NCBI GenBank assembly: GCA_014305025.1
Contig: JACRTY010000021.1
Span: 1 to 64,000, forward strand
Source: Candidatus Nyctobacter psychrophilus
GTDB taxonomy: Bacteria; Vulcanimicrobiota; Vulcanimicrobiia; Vulcanimicrobiales; Vulcanimicrobiaceae
Length of the DNA: 64,000 nt
Direction of reading: 5' to 3'
Positions 31,770 through 39,660 of the stretch are shown piece after piece; the stretch's first letter is position 1, and each line of letters starts with the position of its first letter. The notes under the pieces were generated by a model. The model saw nothing but the letters and a program-made list of their open reading frames with translations, did not search any database and was not told the DNA's origin. The position numbers were made by a program, and so were the translations under genes.

Positions 31770-33302
31770 TTACGGCTTAGGCGGCGCGGCGACCGGTTGC
31801 GGCGAGGCCACGGGCGGCGGAGACGGTGCGCCATGCGGTGCGTAGTCGACGACTTCGATGACACCGGCGCCCGAAACGGCTCCGTTGTCGTCGCGGCCAT
31901 AAACGTACACGAACGTTTTCTTGGGCGTGGTGACGAGGAACTCGTAGCCGGTACTCGGCGGCCGGCGATCCACGTTCAACAGCTTGTACGTTCGCGGCCC
32001 AAAAGCGGCCAGCGCCCGGAGCGCTGCGCGATGTGCCGGTTGCATGCGGGCGCGCGCGTCGGGGCGCATGCGAGCGAGATCGACATGTCCGGCAACAGCC
32101 TCATCGAGCCAACGCTCAGCAGCGGCCGTTACGGCAGCATTTGCCCCGGCAACCGGTTTTGCCGCCGCACTCGGTCGCGGCGATGGTGAGGCCGGACGCG
32201 GCGAGGGAACCAGCACATTATAGACGGCACTAACGGCGCTGTTGTAGTCGAATGCGCCGCTGTTCGCCAGCACCATGATGTTGAGATCGTCGTCGGGAAA
32301 GCGCGCATCCTGGCTAGCGGCACCGGTCGTATTACCTCCGTGGGAAACCATGCGGTGGCCATTCTCGAGCTTGGATACCATGATCGCAAAGCCGTAGTCG
32401 GGGAATGCGGCGCCGATTTTGACCGGCGTCATCATCTCCGTGAGCGACCGCTTAGACAACAGTTTGCCGCCGTCGAGAGCCGCGTTCCACTTGGCCAGGT
32501 CTTGCACGTTGCTGATGATGGCGCCGGCTCCGGCGAACCACGTGTAGTCGATATGCAAGGCGTGTTCCCAGGGCCCGAGCGCAAAGGAGTCATACTCGGT
32601 GGCGACGTTGGGTTGCGTATCGTCGGAATCGCGCACGTAGGTCGACGTCATGCCCAGCGGCGTGAAAATTCGGCGCTGCAGAAAATCTTTATACGACATA
32701 CCGGACACGCGCTCGATCACCATCGACAGCAATTCATAGCCGGTGTTGGAGTACTGGCGGTTTTTGCCGGGGACGAAGGCGAGCGGACGTGAGTCGACCG
32801 TCCCGACGACGTGGGCCAGCGTCGCCGGGCGGTTGCCAAGTTCATCGAAGGTCTGGATTTCGGTGTACTCGGCGTAGCCTCCGGAGTGGTTCAGAAGATT
32901 GCGTATCTTTACGTCGCGCGAGTGAGGAATTTCAGGAAGATATTTCGAGAGCCGATCGTCGACGTTGAGCTTGCCTTCGTCCTGCAGCATCAAGATCGCA
33001 GTCGCGGTGAACTGCTTCGTATTGGAGCCGATCGGATAACGCGTGTCCGGTGCGGCCGGTACGGCGTTCTCGACGTCGCGATCGCCGAAGCCCTTGGCGT
33101 ACACGATGGAACCGCCCCGAGCGACGGCAATCGTGACGCCGGGAGTGGCCGTGCCGGCGACGGAACGCCGCCCAATCTCGTCGATCGCCGCGCTTTGCGC
33201 CGCGGTTAAACCGGTTTGCGGCGCTGCTGGGGTCTGGGCGTGCACTCCGGCGCCCGAACAAAGAATCGCAATAAGCATCGACAGGGTCGCAATACGCTTC
33301 AT
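31770..33302 (-). CDS. Secreted serine hydrolase (beta-lactamase / D-aminopeptidase class C fold) 1
   Basis: Penicillin-recognising serine hydrolase of the class C/DD-peptidase fold. A signal peptide ends near GAGVHAQ (residue 22). The active-site motifs are GSNTKQF (S-x-x-K), QYSNTGY (Y-x-N) and SHGGNTTG (H-G-G). A C-terminal domain of about 120 residues with Pro-rich linkers and a Pro-rich tail follows. Relatives include D-stereospecific aminopeptidases, DD-carboxypeptidases and esterases, all acting on D-amino-acid-containing or similar substrates; which one cannot be told. It is the last gene of the minus-strand block led by the TonB-dependent receptor, 63 bp after a paralogue. Confidence 0.8.
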   Translation of the reverse strand: MKRIATLSMLIAILCSGAGVHAQTPAAPQTGLTAAQSAAIDEIGRRSVAGTATPGVTIAVARGGSIVYAKGFGDRDVENAVPAAPDTRYPIGSNTKQFTATAILMLQDEGKLNVDDRLSKYLPEIPHSRDVKIRNLLNHSGGYAEYTEIQTFDELGNRPATLAHVVGTVDSRPLAFVPGKNRQYSNTGYELLSMVIERVSGMSYKDFLQRRIFTPLGMTSTYVRDSDDTQPNVATEYDSFALGPWEHALHIDYTWFAGAGAIISNVQDLAKWNAALDGGKLLSKRSLTEMMTPVKIGAAFPDYGFAIMVSKLENGHRMVSHGGNTTGAASQDARFPDDDLNIMVLANSGAFDYNSAVSAVYNVLVPSPRPASPSPRPSAAAKPVAGANAAVTAAAERWLDEAVAGHVDLARMRPDARARMQPAHRAALRALAAFGPRTYKLLNVDRRPPSTGYEFLVTTPKKTFVYVYGRDDNGAVSGAGVIEVVDYAPHGAPSPPPVASPQPVAAPPKP

Positions 33303-33365
33303 GATTATCCTCCTAGAGTTTGACTTGGTAGAACCGGTGCGTTAGCTTGGCGTGCCGTGGCGGAC

Positions 33366-34892
33366 TCACGATTTCTCGGCGACGCGGGGAAAGACCATGC
33401 TCGGATCGTTTGCGACGCTGACGCTGGTAACGTCACCGTGCGGGCCGAGCTCGAACGTGATCAGTTGCTTCGCGTCCACGGGGTTGTCGTCGATCAAGCG
33501 AAACGTATCGAAGTTCCAATGCTCGAGTCTGCCGTTCATCCCGAGCATGTGGAAGCGCAAACCCTTACCGTCGTTTGGGACGAGCGCGTCACCGTAGACG
33601 TCGTTACGGTATGTCCCGGCGTAGCGCTCGAGCGCCAGTGATGGGAGGGTCCCCTTGACGCGCTGCGCATCGAACTTCTTTTGCGCCGCCGTGAGGCGGT
33701 CGAAAACACCATGAAACGACTTTAGGATGCTCGCGCCCTGATCGGTTGCGCTGCCGCCGAGCACGTCGTCGAAGGCTTGATATATCACGGCGTTTCCGAG
33801 AAAGTCGTCACCCTTGTTGGTCAGGATCGTGACGCCGAGATGGCGCTCGGGAAGCATCGACACGAGCGCGCTCATCCCATCGATGTTGCCGGCATGTTGA
33901 ATCGCCTTCTGGCCGCGGTAGTCGAACAGAATCCAACCCAACCCGTAATCGAGAAAGTGGGAAGCCGGCGCGTAGAGCGTCCACGGAAACGTCAGCGGCA
34001 TGATCGTTTGCGGCGTGAACATTTCGGCGACCGTGCCCTCCCGCAACAGACGCCGCCGGCCGTAGGTGCCGCCGTCGAGCAGCATCGCGATCCAGTGCGC
34101 CATATCAACCGCGTTCCAGTTGATTGCACCGGCGGGTGCGATATCGTCGATGTTACGGTAAGGGACCGTTCGCAGCGTTCCGTTGACCGTCTCATGCGGC
34201 TGTGCTACGTCAGGCCGGCCGGCCAGCGCGCGAATCGACGTAGTACTGGACGTCATGCCGAGCGGCGTAAACAGGCGTTGTTGCACGAAGGTGTCCCAAC
34301 TCTGCCCCGTAACCGGCGGGATGATTTCACCCGCAGTCAGGAGCATCAAGTTGTTGTACTCGAACTTACTACGGAAACTCCACGTCGGCTCTATGTAACG
34401 GATGCGGCGTACGATATCGTCACGGCTCAGGCCGGAGCCGTACCACAGCGCATCGCCACGCAAAAGGCCGCTACGGTGGGTGAGCGCGTCGCGAATCGTA
34501 AGCTCGCGAGTGACGTAGGGATCGTACATCTCAAACCACGGCAAGTGCTTGGTGATGCGGTCGTCCCAGGCGATTTTCTTTTCGTCGACGAGCATCCCCA
34601 GTGCCGCAACGGTAAACGCTTTCGAACTCGAACCGATTGCGAAAAGCGTCTGCGCGTCGACTAAGGCGGGTCTGCCGAGCGCGCGCACGCCGTACCCTTT
34701 GGTATACGTGTGGCCATTCTCGACAATAGCGATTGAAACACCCGGTACGTTCCAGTCCTTCATGGCCTGCGTCACGTACGTGTCAAACGCCGGCGAAAAG
34801 AACGAAGGCTCGGGGTCGGCCGCCACCTGCGCCGGCAGACCGGCGACGGTAAGCGCGAGCGCACACAGCGCCATCATGAACCGGGGGGTCAT
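33366..34892 (-). CDS. Secreted serine hydrolase (class C fold) 2 with DUF3471-like tail
   Basis: Signal peptide to about residue 25. The catalytic motifs are GSSSKAF (S-x-x-K), EYNNLML (Y-x-N) and QHAGNIDG (H-x-G). The N-terminal part NVPGVSIAIVENGHTYTKGYG is typical of the family. From about residue 395 a DUF3471-like domain (LERYAGTYRNDVYGDALV) follows, as in many such peptidases. The role may be release of D-residues from peptides or cleavage of cell-wall peptides. It lies 22 bp after the XRE-cupin regulator gene and 63 bp before a paralogue. Confidence 0.8.
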   Translation of the reverse strand: MTPRFMMALCALALTVAGLPAQVAADPEPSFFSPAFDTYVTQAMKDWNVPGVSIAIVENGHTYTKGYGVRALGRPALVDAQTLFAIGSSSKAFTVAALGMLVDEKKIAWDDRITKHLPWFEMYDPYVTRELTIRDALTHRSGLLRGDALWYGSGLSRDDIVRRIRYIEPTWSFRSKFEYNNLMLLTAGEIIPPVTGQSWDTFVQQRLFTPLGMTSSTTSIRALAGRPDVAQPHETVNGTLRTVPYRNIDDIAPAGAINWNAVDMAHWIAMLLDGGTYGRRRLLREGTVAEMFTPQTIMPLTFPWTLYAPASHFLDYGLGWILFDYRGQKAIQHAGNIDGMSALVSMLPERHLGVTILTNKGDDFLGNAVIYQAFDDVLGGSATDQGASILKSFHGVFDRLTAAQKKFDAQRVKGTLPSLALERYAGTYRNDVYGDALVPNDGKGLRFHMLGMNGRLEHWNFDTFRLIDDNPVDAKQLITFELGPHGDVTSVSVANDPSMVFPRVAEKS

Positions 34893-34914
34893 GGGCGGAC
34901 TCGTATCCTGTACG

Positions 34915-35514
34915 TCACATATGGGCCGTCGTCAAGCCGATCGCGCTGGCGGCCCGCGCCGAATCGTTGCGTAGCGTATGCGCGTAGGCCGCCGAATAGA
35001 CGGCGCACTGACCGGCGTGCATCGAATAATCGACCTCGTTCACGCGTAGCACGACTTCTCCCGACGTCACGTACAGTATGTCGACTCCTTCGTGCGTCAG
35101 TTCGTCCCGGAATCCGCAGCGTGGGTCGAACGCCATAACGGCAACTTCCAGATTCACGCCGGGAAGGCGAAGCAATTCGTAGCGGACTCCTTTGCCGCGA
35201 TTGAACATCGTTCGATCCGACCTTCCGACGAAGCTCGGCCGCGAAAGGCGCGCGCTGTAGCCCAGCATCGAACCGAGATCTTGATCGAAGAACTCGGCGA
35301 TGCGCGCGAGGCGGCCGATCGAGACGTCGGATTCGCCGCGTTCGACGGCGCTCAAGAATGATGCGGATAGCCCGCTCCCTTCAGCGACGTCGCGGATCGA
35401 CAGCTTGCGTGAAAGACGCATGCGTTTGAGGATCTGGCTGACGTTGGGCGCACCGCGGAAGGCCGGTTCGCCCTCTTGATTACGGCGCAGGGCTCTTGTC
35501 GTGCGGGCTGGCAT
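34915..35514 (-). CDS. XRE-family regulator with C-terminal cupin domain
   Basis: 199-residue transcription factor. A helix-turn-helix (about residues 25-80: ILKRMRLSRKLSIRDVAEGSGLSASFLSAVERGESDVSIGRL, partly shown here) is followed by a cupin sensor domain (about 115-190: YVTSGEVVLRVNEVDYSMHAGQCAVY). Members of this class sense small ligands such as amino acids and control nearby catabolic genes. Embedded between the epimerase gene and a serine hydrolase gene on the same strand, it is the best candidate local regulator of the D-amino-acid block. Confidence 0.85.
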   Translation of the reverse strand: MPARTTRALRRNQEGEPAFRGAPNVSQILKRMRLSRKLSIRDVAEGSGLSASFLSAVERGESDVSIGRLARIAEFFDQDLGSMLGYSARLSRPSFVGRSDRTMFNRGKGVRYELLRLPGVNLEVAVMAFDPRCGFRDELTHEGVDILYVTSGEVVLRVNEVDYSMHAGQCAVYSAAYAHTLRNDSARAASAIGLTTAHM

Positions 35515-35626
35515 CGGTCGCGCGCTCCTTCCGGCATATCGATCGACGACCGAAATTTCGGTCGGTGTGCCCGCTTCTCAACCGTATCCGCGCCTCCTGG
35601 CGCAGCACGCCTCACCGAAAACAGAT

Positions 35627-36649
35627 TCATGCAGCCTCCGGCGATTCGGACGGATGCACGCCCAGCCCGCAACCGTGCGGCATCACCAGATGCCCTCCCT
35701 CGAAGCGCACGCCCGAGAACGGATCGTGCGCGAGGACGGTCGGTCCGTCGATGTCGAGCCAATCGGTCAGCGGACCAAGATGCGCAGCCGCCGTCGCCAG
35801 AATGCTGCTCTCGGCCATGCAGCCGATCATGACTTTGAAGCCGAGCGCGCGCGCGGCCGCGATCATGTCGTAAGCGGCGCCCAAACCGCCGCACTTCGCC
35901 AGCTTCACGTTGACGGCGTACACAGAGCGGAAGAGAGGGCCGAGCTGCGATGCTTCAACGGCGTCTTCGTCGGCCATGATCGGAATCGGGGAGCGTTCGC
36001 TGATCCACCTCAGCTGCTCGGGGTTCCCCGCTGGAATGGGCTGCTCACAAAGCTCGATATCGAAACGCTCGAGTTCGTGAAGGATCGCCACGGTCTGTTC
36101 GGCGTTCCAGCCTTCGTTCGCGTCGATGCGGATGGCACCGGTATACATCGACCGAATCGCTTCGATCAGCGCGACGTCATCAAAGCCGGCCGCACCGACC
36201 TTTATCTTCAGCGCCGGCGTGTCGCGCAAGAGTCGTACGCGCGCCAGCACCGTGTCCACGTCATCTTCAATCGGAACCGTCAGCGAGGTCGGCGGACGGT
36301 CGAGGCCTTCGAGTCCCAGCAGCTCGCTTACCGACGCGCCGAGCACCTTCCCGCGCAAATCGAAGAGCGCGATGTCGAGCGAACAGCGAGCCGCTCGCGG
36401 TACGCCTGCCAGTATCCGCGCCGCACTGAATGGTCCCGCATCGGCGGGCAGTTTGTATGATGCGAAGTACGCCATGATTGCCGCCACCGAATCGCCGTAG
36501 CGTTCGAGCGGCGCGGACTCACCGTATCCGACGTAATCGTTCCACGCGATGCGCGCGACAACGGTGTTGGCAGCGGTGAGCGTGAATCCGGCGACGCGAA
36601 ACGGCCGTGTCAGCGGCATCTCGCACTCGCGTACGTCGAGCGTCATCAT
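35627..36649 (-). CDS. dgcA: Dipeptide epimerase / N-acyl-glutamate racemase-like enzyme (DgcA-like)
   Basis: Enolase-superfamily enzyme of the muconate-lactonising group. Catalytic and metal residues are visible in order: LKIKVG (K-x-K), RIDANEGW, ELCEQPI, IMADED and VNVKLAKCGG, plus GCMAES, typical of Ala-D/L-Glu epimerases. 340 residues; ATG 36649 overlaps the DUF1611 stop by ATGA. Next to a DUF1611 gene the best match is DgcA of the dgcN-dgcA pathway, in which N-acetyl-D-glutamate is converted to N-acetyl-L-glutamate; the alternative is L-Ala-D/L-Glu epimerase (YcjG) in murein recycling. Both fit a role in D-Glu use. Confidence 0.75.
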   Translation of the reverse strand: MMTLDVRECEMPLTRPFRVAGFTLTAANTVVARIAWNDYVGYGESAPLERYGDSVAAIMAYFASYKLPADAGPFSAARILAGVPRAARCSLDIALFDLRGKVLGASVSELLGLEGLDRPPTSLTVPIEDDVDTVLARVRLLRDTPALKIKVGAAGFDDVALIEAIRSMYTGAIRIDANEGWNAEQTVAILHELERFDIELCEQPIPAGNPEQLRWISERSPIPIMADEDAVEASQLGPLFRSVYAVNVKLAKCGGLGAAYDMIAAARALGFKVMIGCMAESSILATAAAHLGPLTDWLDIDGPTVLAHDPFSGVRFEGGHLVMPHGCGLGVHPSESPEAA

Positions 36650-37743
36650 GCCGGCGTTCTCGCTCGGTCGGCACGCCGCGCCGCTTTCTCCGTCGTCCCG
36701 AGCGCCCGCGCGATTGCGCGCCACAGCGCCGTGCCGCCGTCGCGCACCGGATCGGCGACCGGCAACCCAGTCTCTCGTTCAGCGGCAGCCAGCAGCGCCG
36801 CGGCGGCGGAATCCTCAAACGCTGACGTATCAAGGACGATCGCGATCACGCGCGCCGGCTTGACGCGTGCGAGGATCGCTTCATGTTCGCGCACGAGTTC
36901 GGATAACGGCGGAATCGACGTCGAGAAACCGGCGATGTGTTGCATGGGTGGACGATGACAGAGCACCAGGGCGTCCGGCGCACTCCCGTAGAGGAGGCCG
37001 AACGTTACCGGCGCGTACGCGGGGTGAAAGATCGCGCCTTGCCCTTCGACCAGCAGCACCTCGGAGTCGGGCCGCGCTTGCACGACCAGTTGCTCCGCAG
37101 CGCCGGTCACAAAGTCCGAGATCACGCGGTCGACGGCAATCCCGCCGCCGGCAATCATGATGCCGGTCTGGCCGGTGGCGAGGAACTCCGCGCGAACGCC
37201 GTCCGCCCGCGCGGCGCGCTCGACTTCCAGCATCGCGGTCATCTTGCCGACCGCGCAATCACTGCCGACGGCAAGCACGACGTCCGCGGCGGCATCATAG
37301 GCAGCGCCGCTAAAAAGCGGGATGTCCACCGGTGGTACGCGCACGTCCCACAGACGCGAACCCGAGCGCCGCGCCGCTGAGACAATCTCCGGATCGTCGG
37401 CGATCAGCTCGTGCAGACCGCTGACGATCTCGAGACCGGCGCGCGCGGCCGCCACGATCGGTCCACGTAAGGCGGACGGAATACGGCCGCCGTCGGTTGC
37501 GACCCCGACCAACAGCGACGTCGGCCGATACGCCAACGCCGCTTCCAGATCGGGCACGATCGGAGCGTCGCTTGCGATGGAGGGAAGCACCTCGTTCACG
37601 CGACGGCCCGCCAGCGTGGAATCGATGATGACGGCAACGTCGGCGGCGCGGAAGCGCAGTACTCCGTGCGCCGTCTTCCCATACATGCCGAGCAGCAGTC
37701 CTTCGGTCAAAACGGCGTAGCGACGCGGGTACACGCCTTGCAT
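36646..37743 (-). CDS. dgcN: DUF1611 P-loop protein (DgcN-like D-glutamate N-acetyltransferase)
   Basis: 365 residues of the DUF1611 family: an N-terminal Rossmann-like domain (about 1-130) and a C-terminal P-loop domain with Walker A VGSDCAVGKMTAML, then GQTGIMIAGGG and VEGQGAIFHPAY. A described member, DgcN, makes N-acetyl-D-glutamate in a D-glutamate catabolic pathway and is paired with the epimerase DgcA. Here the two genes overlap by ATGA, supporting that reading. Whether this protein uses D-glutamate has to be inferred. It starts 1 bp after the stop of a serine hydrolase gene. Confidence 0.7.
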   Translation of the reverse strand: MQGVYPRRYAVLTEGLLLGMYGKTAHGVLRFRAADVAVIIDSTLAGRRVNEVLPSIASDAPIVPDLEAALAYRPTSLLVGVATDGGRIPSALRGPIVAAARAGLEIVSGLHELIADDPEIVSAARRSGSRLWDVRVPPVDIPLFSGAAYDAAADVVLAVGSDCAVGKMTAMLEVERAARADGVRAEFLATGQTGIMIAGGGIAVDRVISDFVTGAAEQLVVQARPDSEVLLVEGQGAIFHPAYAPVTFGLLYGSAPDALVLCHRPPMQHIAGFSTSIPPLSELVREHEAILARVKPARVIAIVLDTSAFEDSAAAALLAAAERETGLPVADPVRDGGTALWRAIARALGTTEKAARRADRARTPA

Positions 37744-37744
37744 C

Positions 37745-39649
37745 TCAGTAGTGCACGTTGAAATTTGCGAGACCGAACGCGAGAACGAGCCAACTGAAGC
37801 CGATGCCTGCGAGCGCCGGCAACGTCTCGGCGATTTTCGCCAATAGACTTCGCCTCGTGCTTGTCCACGTAACGACGGCGTTGGCGATCATGCCGATCGC
37901 GCCGATGGCGCAGACGATGCCGAGGATGTACAGCAGATACAGGATGACGTCCGGAATATGGGCCTTATCCACGGCTGATACAAAAGCGACCCACCCGGCG
38001 AGGTCAAGGATGCCGGCGGCGCAGGTGAGCCGCGTAACAAGTCGCAACCGCGCCGCCCGCCCAGTCAACGCGAGCGGTTTCTGGTAGTAGCGCCGAACGA
38101 GCGCGCCGATCGGCCATACGATGAGCGTAATCAGAAACGTCAGCAGCGCAAACCCGCCGAGCCATTCAATGACGTTCATTTGCTGCCAGAACGATACCGG
38201 CTGAAAAATCTGCACCGGCTGCGAGTCATCCGTCGTCAGGTAATCGATGCGATCGCCCTTGCGAACGAAGATCAACCGAGCCGGACCGCCGATCTCGCGG
38301 TATGTGAGAGGCCCTACCTCACGCCACAGCTTGGGCTTTGCGGCCGGCGTTTGGAGCGGCGAAAAGGCGATCGTGCCGTCGGGTTGCGCGGTGACGTGAC
38401 CCTCTCCCATCAGGAACACGAGCGGAAAAGCGTTCTGTTCGCGCCGCGAACTCAAGTACCACCCTTGTACCATCTTGGCATCCGACGCTGCGCTGGGAAC
38501 CGCCCGTTCCGTCACGGTCCGGAAGGGAAAATAGCGGTCCAGAAACGCGCGGAACAGTTCGGTACGAATACCCTCGACGGCCCCATCTTTGCCTACGCTG
38601 TTGAACGACACAAAAAAACCAAGGTTCTTGTCCAACACGAGATGGAGATCGCTGTGAAACGCGTTCGTGTCTCCGGCGTGACCGATGATCTGCAAGCCGT
38701 TGCTATTCTCCTGATAGAAACCCAAATCGAACCCGTTGAGACCCGGGTCCTCCGTATGTGACAGGGTATGCATGAGCCGGGCAGTTTGGGGCTTCAGTAT
38801 CCGCGCACTGCCGAACCGCCCATCCTGGAGTTGCGCGATCATGAAGTTCGACATATCGGTCGAAGTGCTGCTCAGCGAGCCGGCCGCGGAGACTTGAATG
38901 TACTCAAACGGGTACGCGGGACCGCTGCCGACCACATAACCCTTCGACAAAAAAGGCGCGAGAGCCGGCGGCAAGGGTTGCCGCATCGTTGAATGATTCA
39001 TCCCGAGCGGCCGGAAAATATCTCGTTCGATGTAATCGTCGTACCGCTGACTGGAAACGCGCTGAACGATGTACCCCGCGAGCGTCGCTCCGTAATTCGA
39101 ATATGCGACCACCGCTCCAGGTGCATAAATCCGCCGCGGCATGTGCGTTCGCAGGTACGTCCCGAGCGGCTCGAGTTGGGCCGCGCTCTGATCGAATTCG
39201 TCTTTGAAGGTCTCTTCGAACCCCGCCGTGTGCGTCATCAGATTGCGAAGCGTGATCGGCCGCCCGAATGCGGCCGGAATCTTGAAATCCAAGTAGCCAT
39301 TGACGTCGCTATCCAGGTCGAGCTTGCCGCGCTCAACTTGTTGCATGACCGCGGTCCATGTGAACAATTTTGAGATCGACCCGGGCCGGAATAACGTCGC
39401 GTTGGTTACCGGGCGACGCGCTGCGACGTCGGCATAGCCGTAGTTGCGAAGCGTTAACACCTTGCCGTCCTTTACGACGGCGACCGTTACACCGGCAATG
39501 TCGGCGCGAGAGATCGATACGGGCAGGAACCCGTCGAAAAAGGCGTTGACGTCCGTCGCCGTCAGTGCCGGCGCCTCCGAAGCGCTTACCGCGAAGCCCG
39601 GACTCAAGCCCAAGCCCAGCGCGAACAACGCGGCAGCAAGGCGCGTCAA
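37745..39649 (-). CDS. Serine hydrolase (class C fold) with C-terminal membrane domain
   Basis: 634 residues. A signal peptide (about 1-24), then the penicillin-binding-like catalytic domain with PGSISKLF (S-x-x-K), AYSNYGA (Y-x-N) and GHAGDTNA (H-x-G). A middle beta domain (about 390-470) and four to five C-terminal membrane segments (about 490-634) follow. The active site would face the periplasm or exterior while the protein stays in the inner membrane. The order next to the TonB-dependent receptor (11 bp upstream) and dgcN (1 bp downstream) suggests it cuts an imported D-residue peptide. Confidence 0.8.
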   Translation of the reverse strand: MTRLAAALFALGLGLSPGFAVSASEAPALTATDVNAFFDGFLPVSISRADIAGVTVAVVKDGKVLTLRNYGYADVAARRPVTNATLFRPGSISKLFTWTAVMQQVERGKLDLDSDVNGYLDFKIPAAFGRPITLRNLMTHTAGFEETFKDEFDQSAAQLEPLGTYLRTHMPRRIYAPGAVVAYSNYGATLAGYIVQRVSSQRYDDYIERDIFRPLGMNHSTMRQPLPPALAPFLSKGYVVGSGPAYPFEYIQVSAAGSLSSTSTDMSNFMIAQLQDGRFGSARILKPQTARLMHTLSHTEDPGLNGFDLGFYQENSNGLQIIGHAGDTNAFHSDLHLVLDKNLGFFVSFNSVGKDGAVEGIRTELFRAFLDRYFPFRTVTERAVPSAASDAKMVQGWYLSSRREQNAFPLVFLMGEGHVTAQPDGTIAFSPLQTPAAKPKLWREVGPLTYREIGGPARLIFVRKGDRIDYLTTDDSQPVQIFQPVSFWQQMNVIEWLGGFALLTFLITLIVWPIGALVRRYYQKPLALTGRAARLRLVTRLTCAAGILDLAGWVAFVSAVDKAHIPDVILYLLYILGIVCAIGAIGMIANAVVTWTSTRRSLLAKIAETLPALAGIGFSWLVLAFGLANFNVHY

Positions 39650-39660
39650 AGCGATTGAAC

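Noticed and set aside
34893-34925. Third copy of the D-locus upstream element near CGTATCCTGTACG
   Set aside because: Only TGTACG and a few neighbouring bases match the 42682/44924 element, the AATAT block is absent, and it lies in a 22-bp gap inside an operon.
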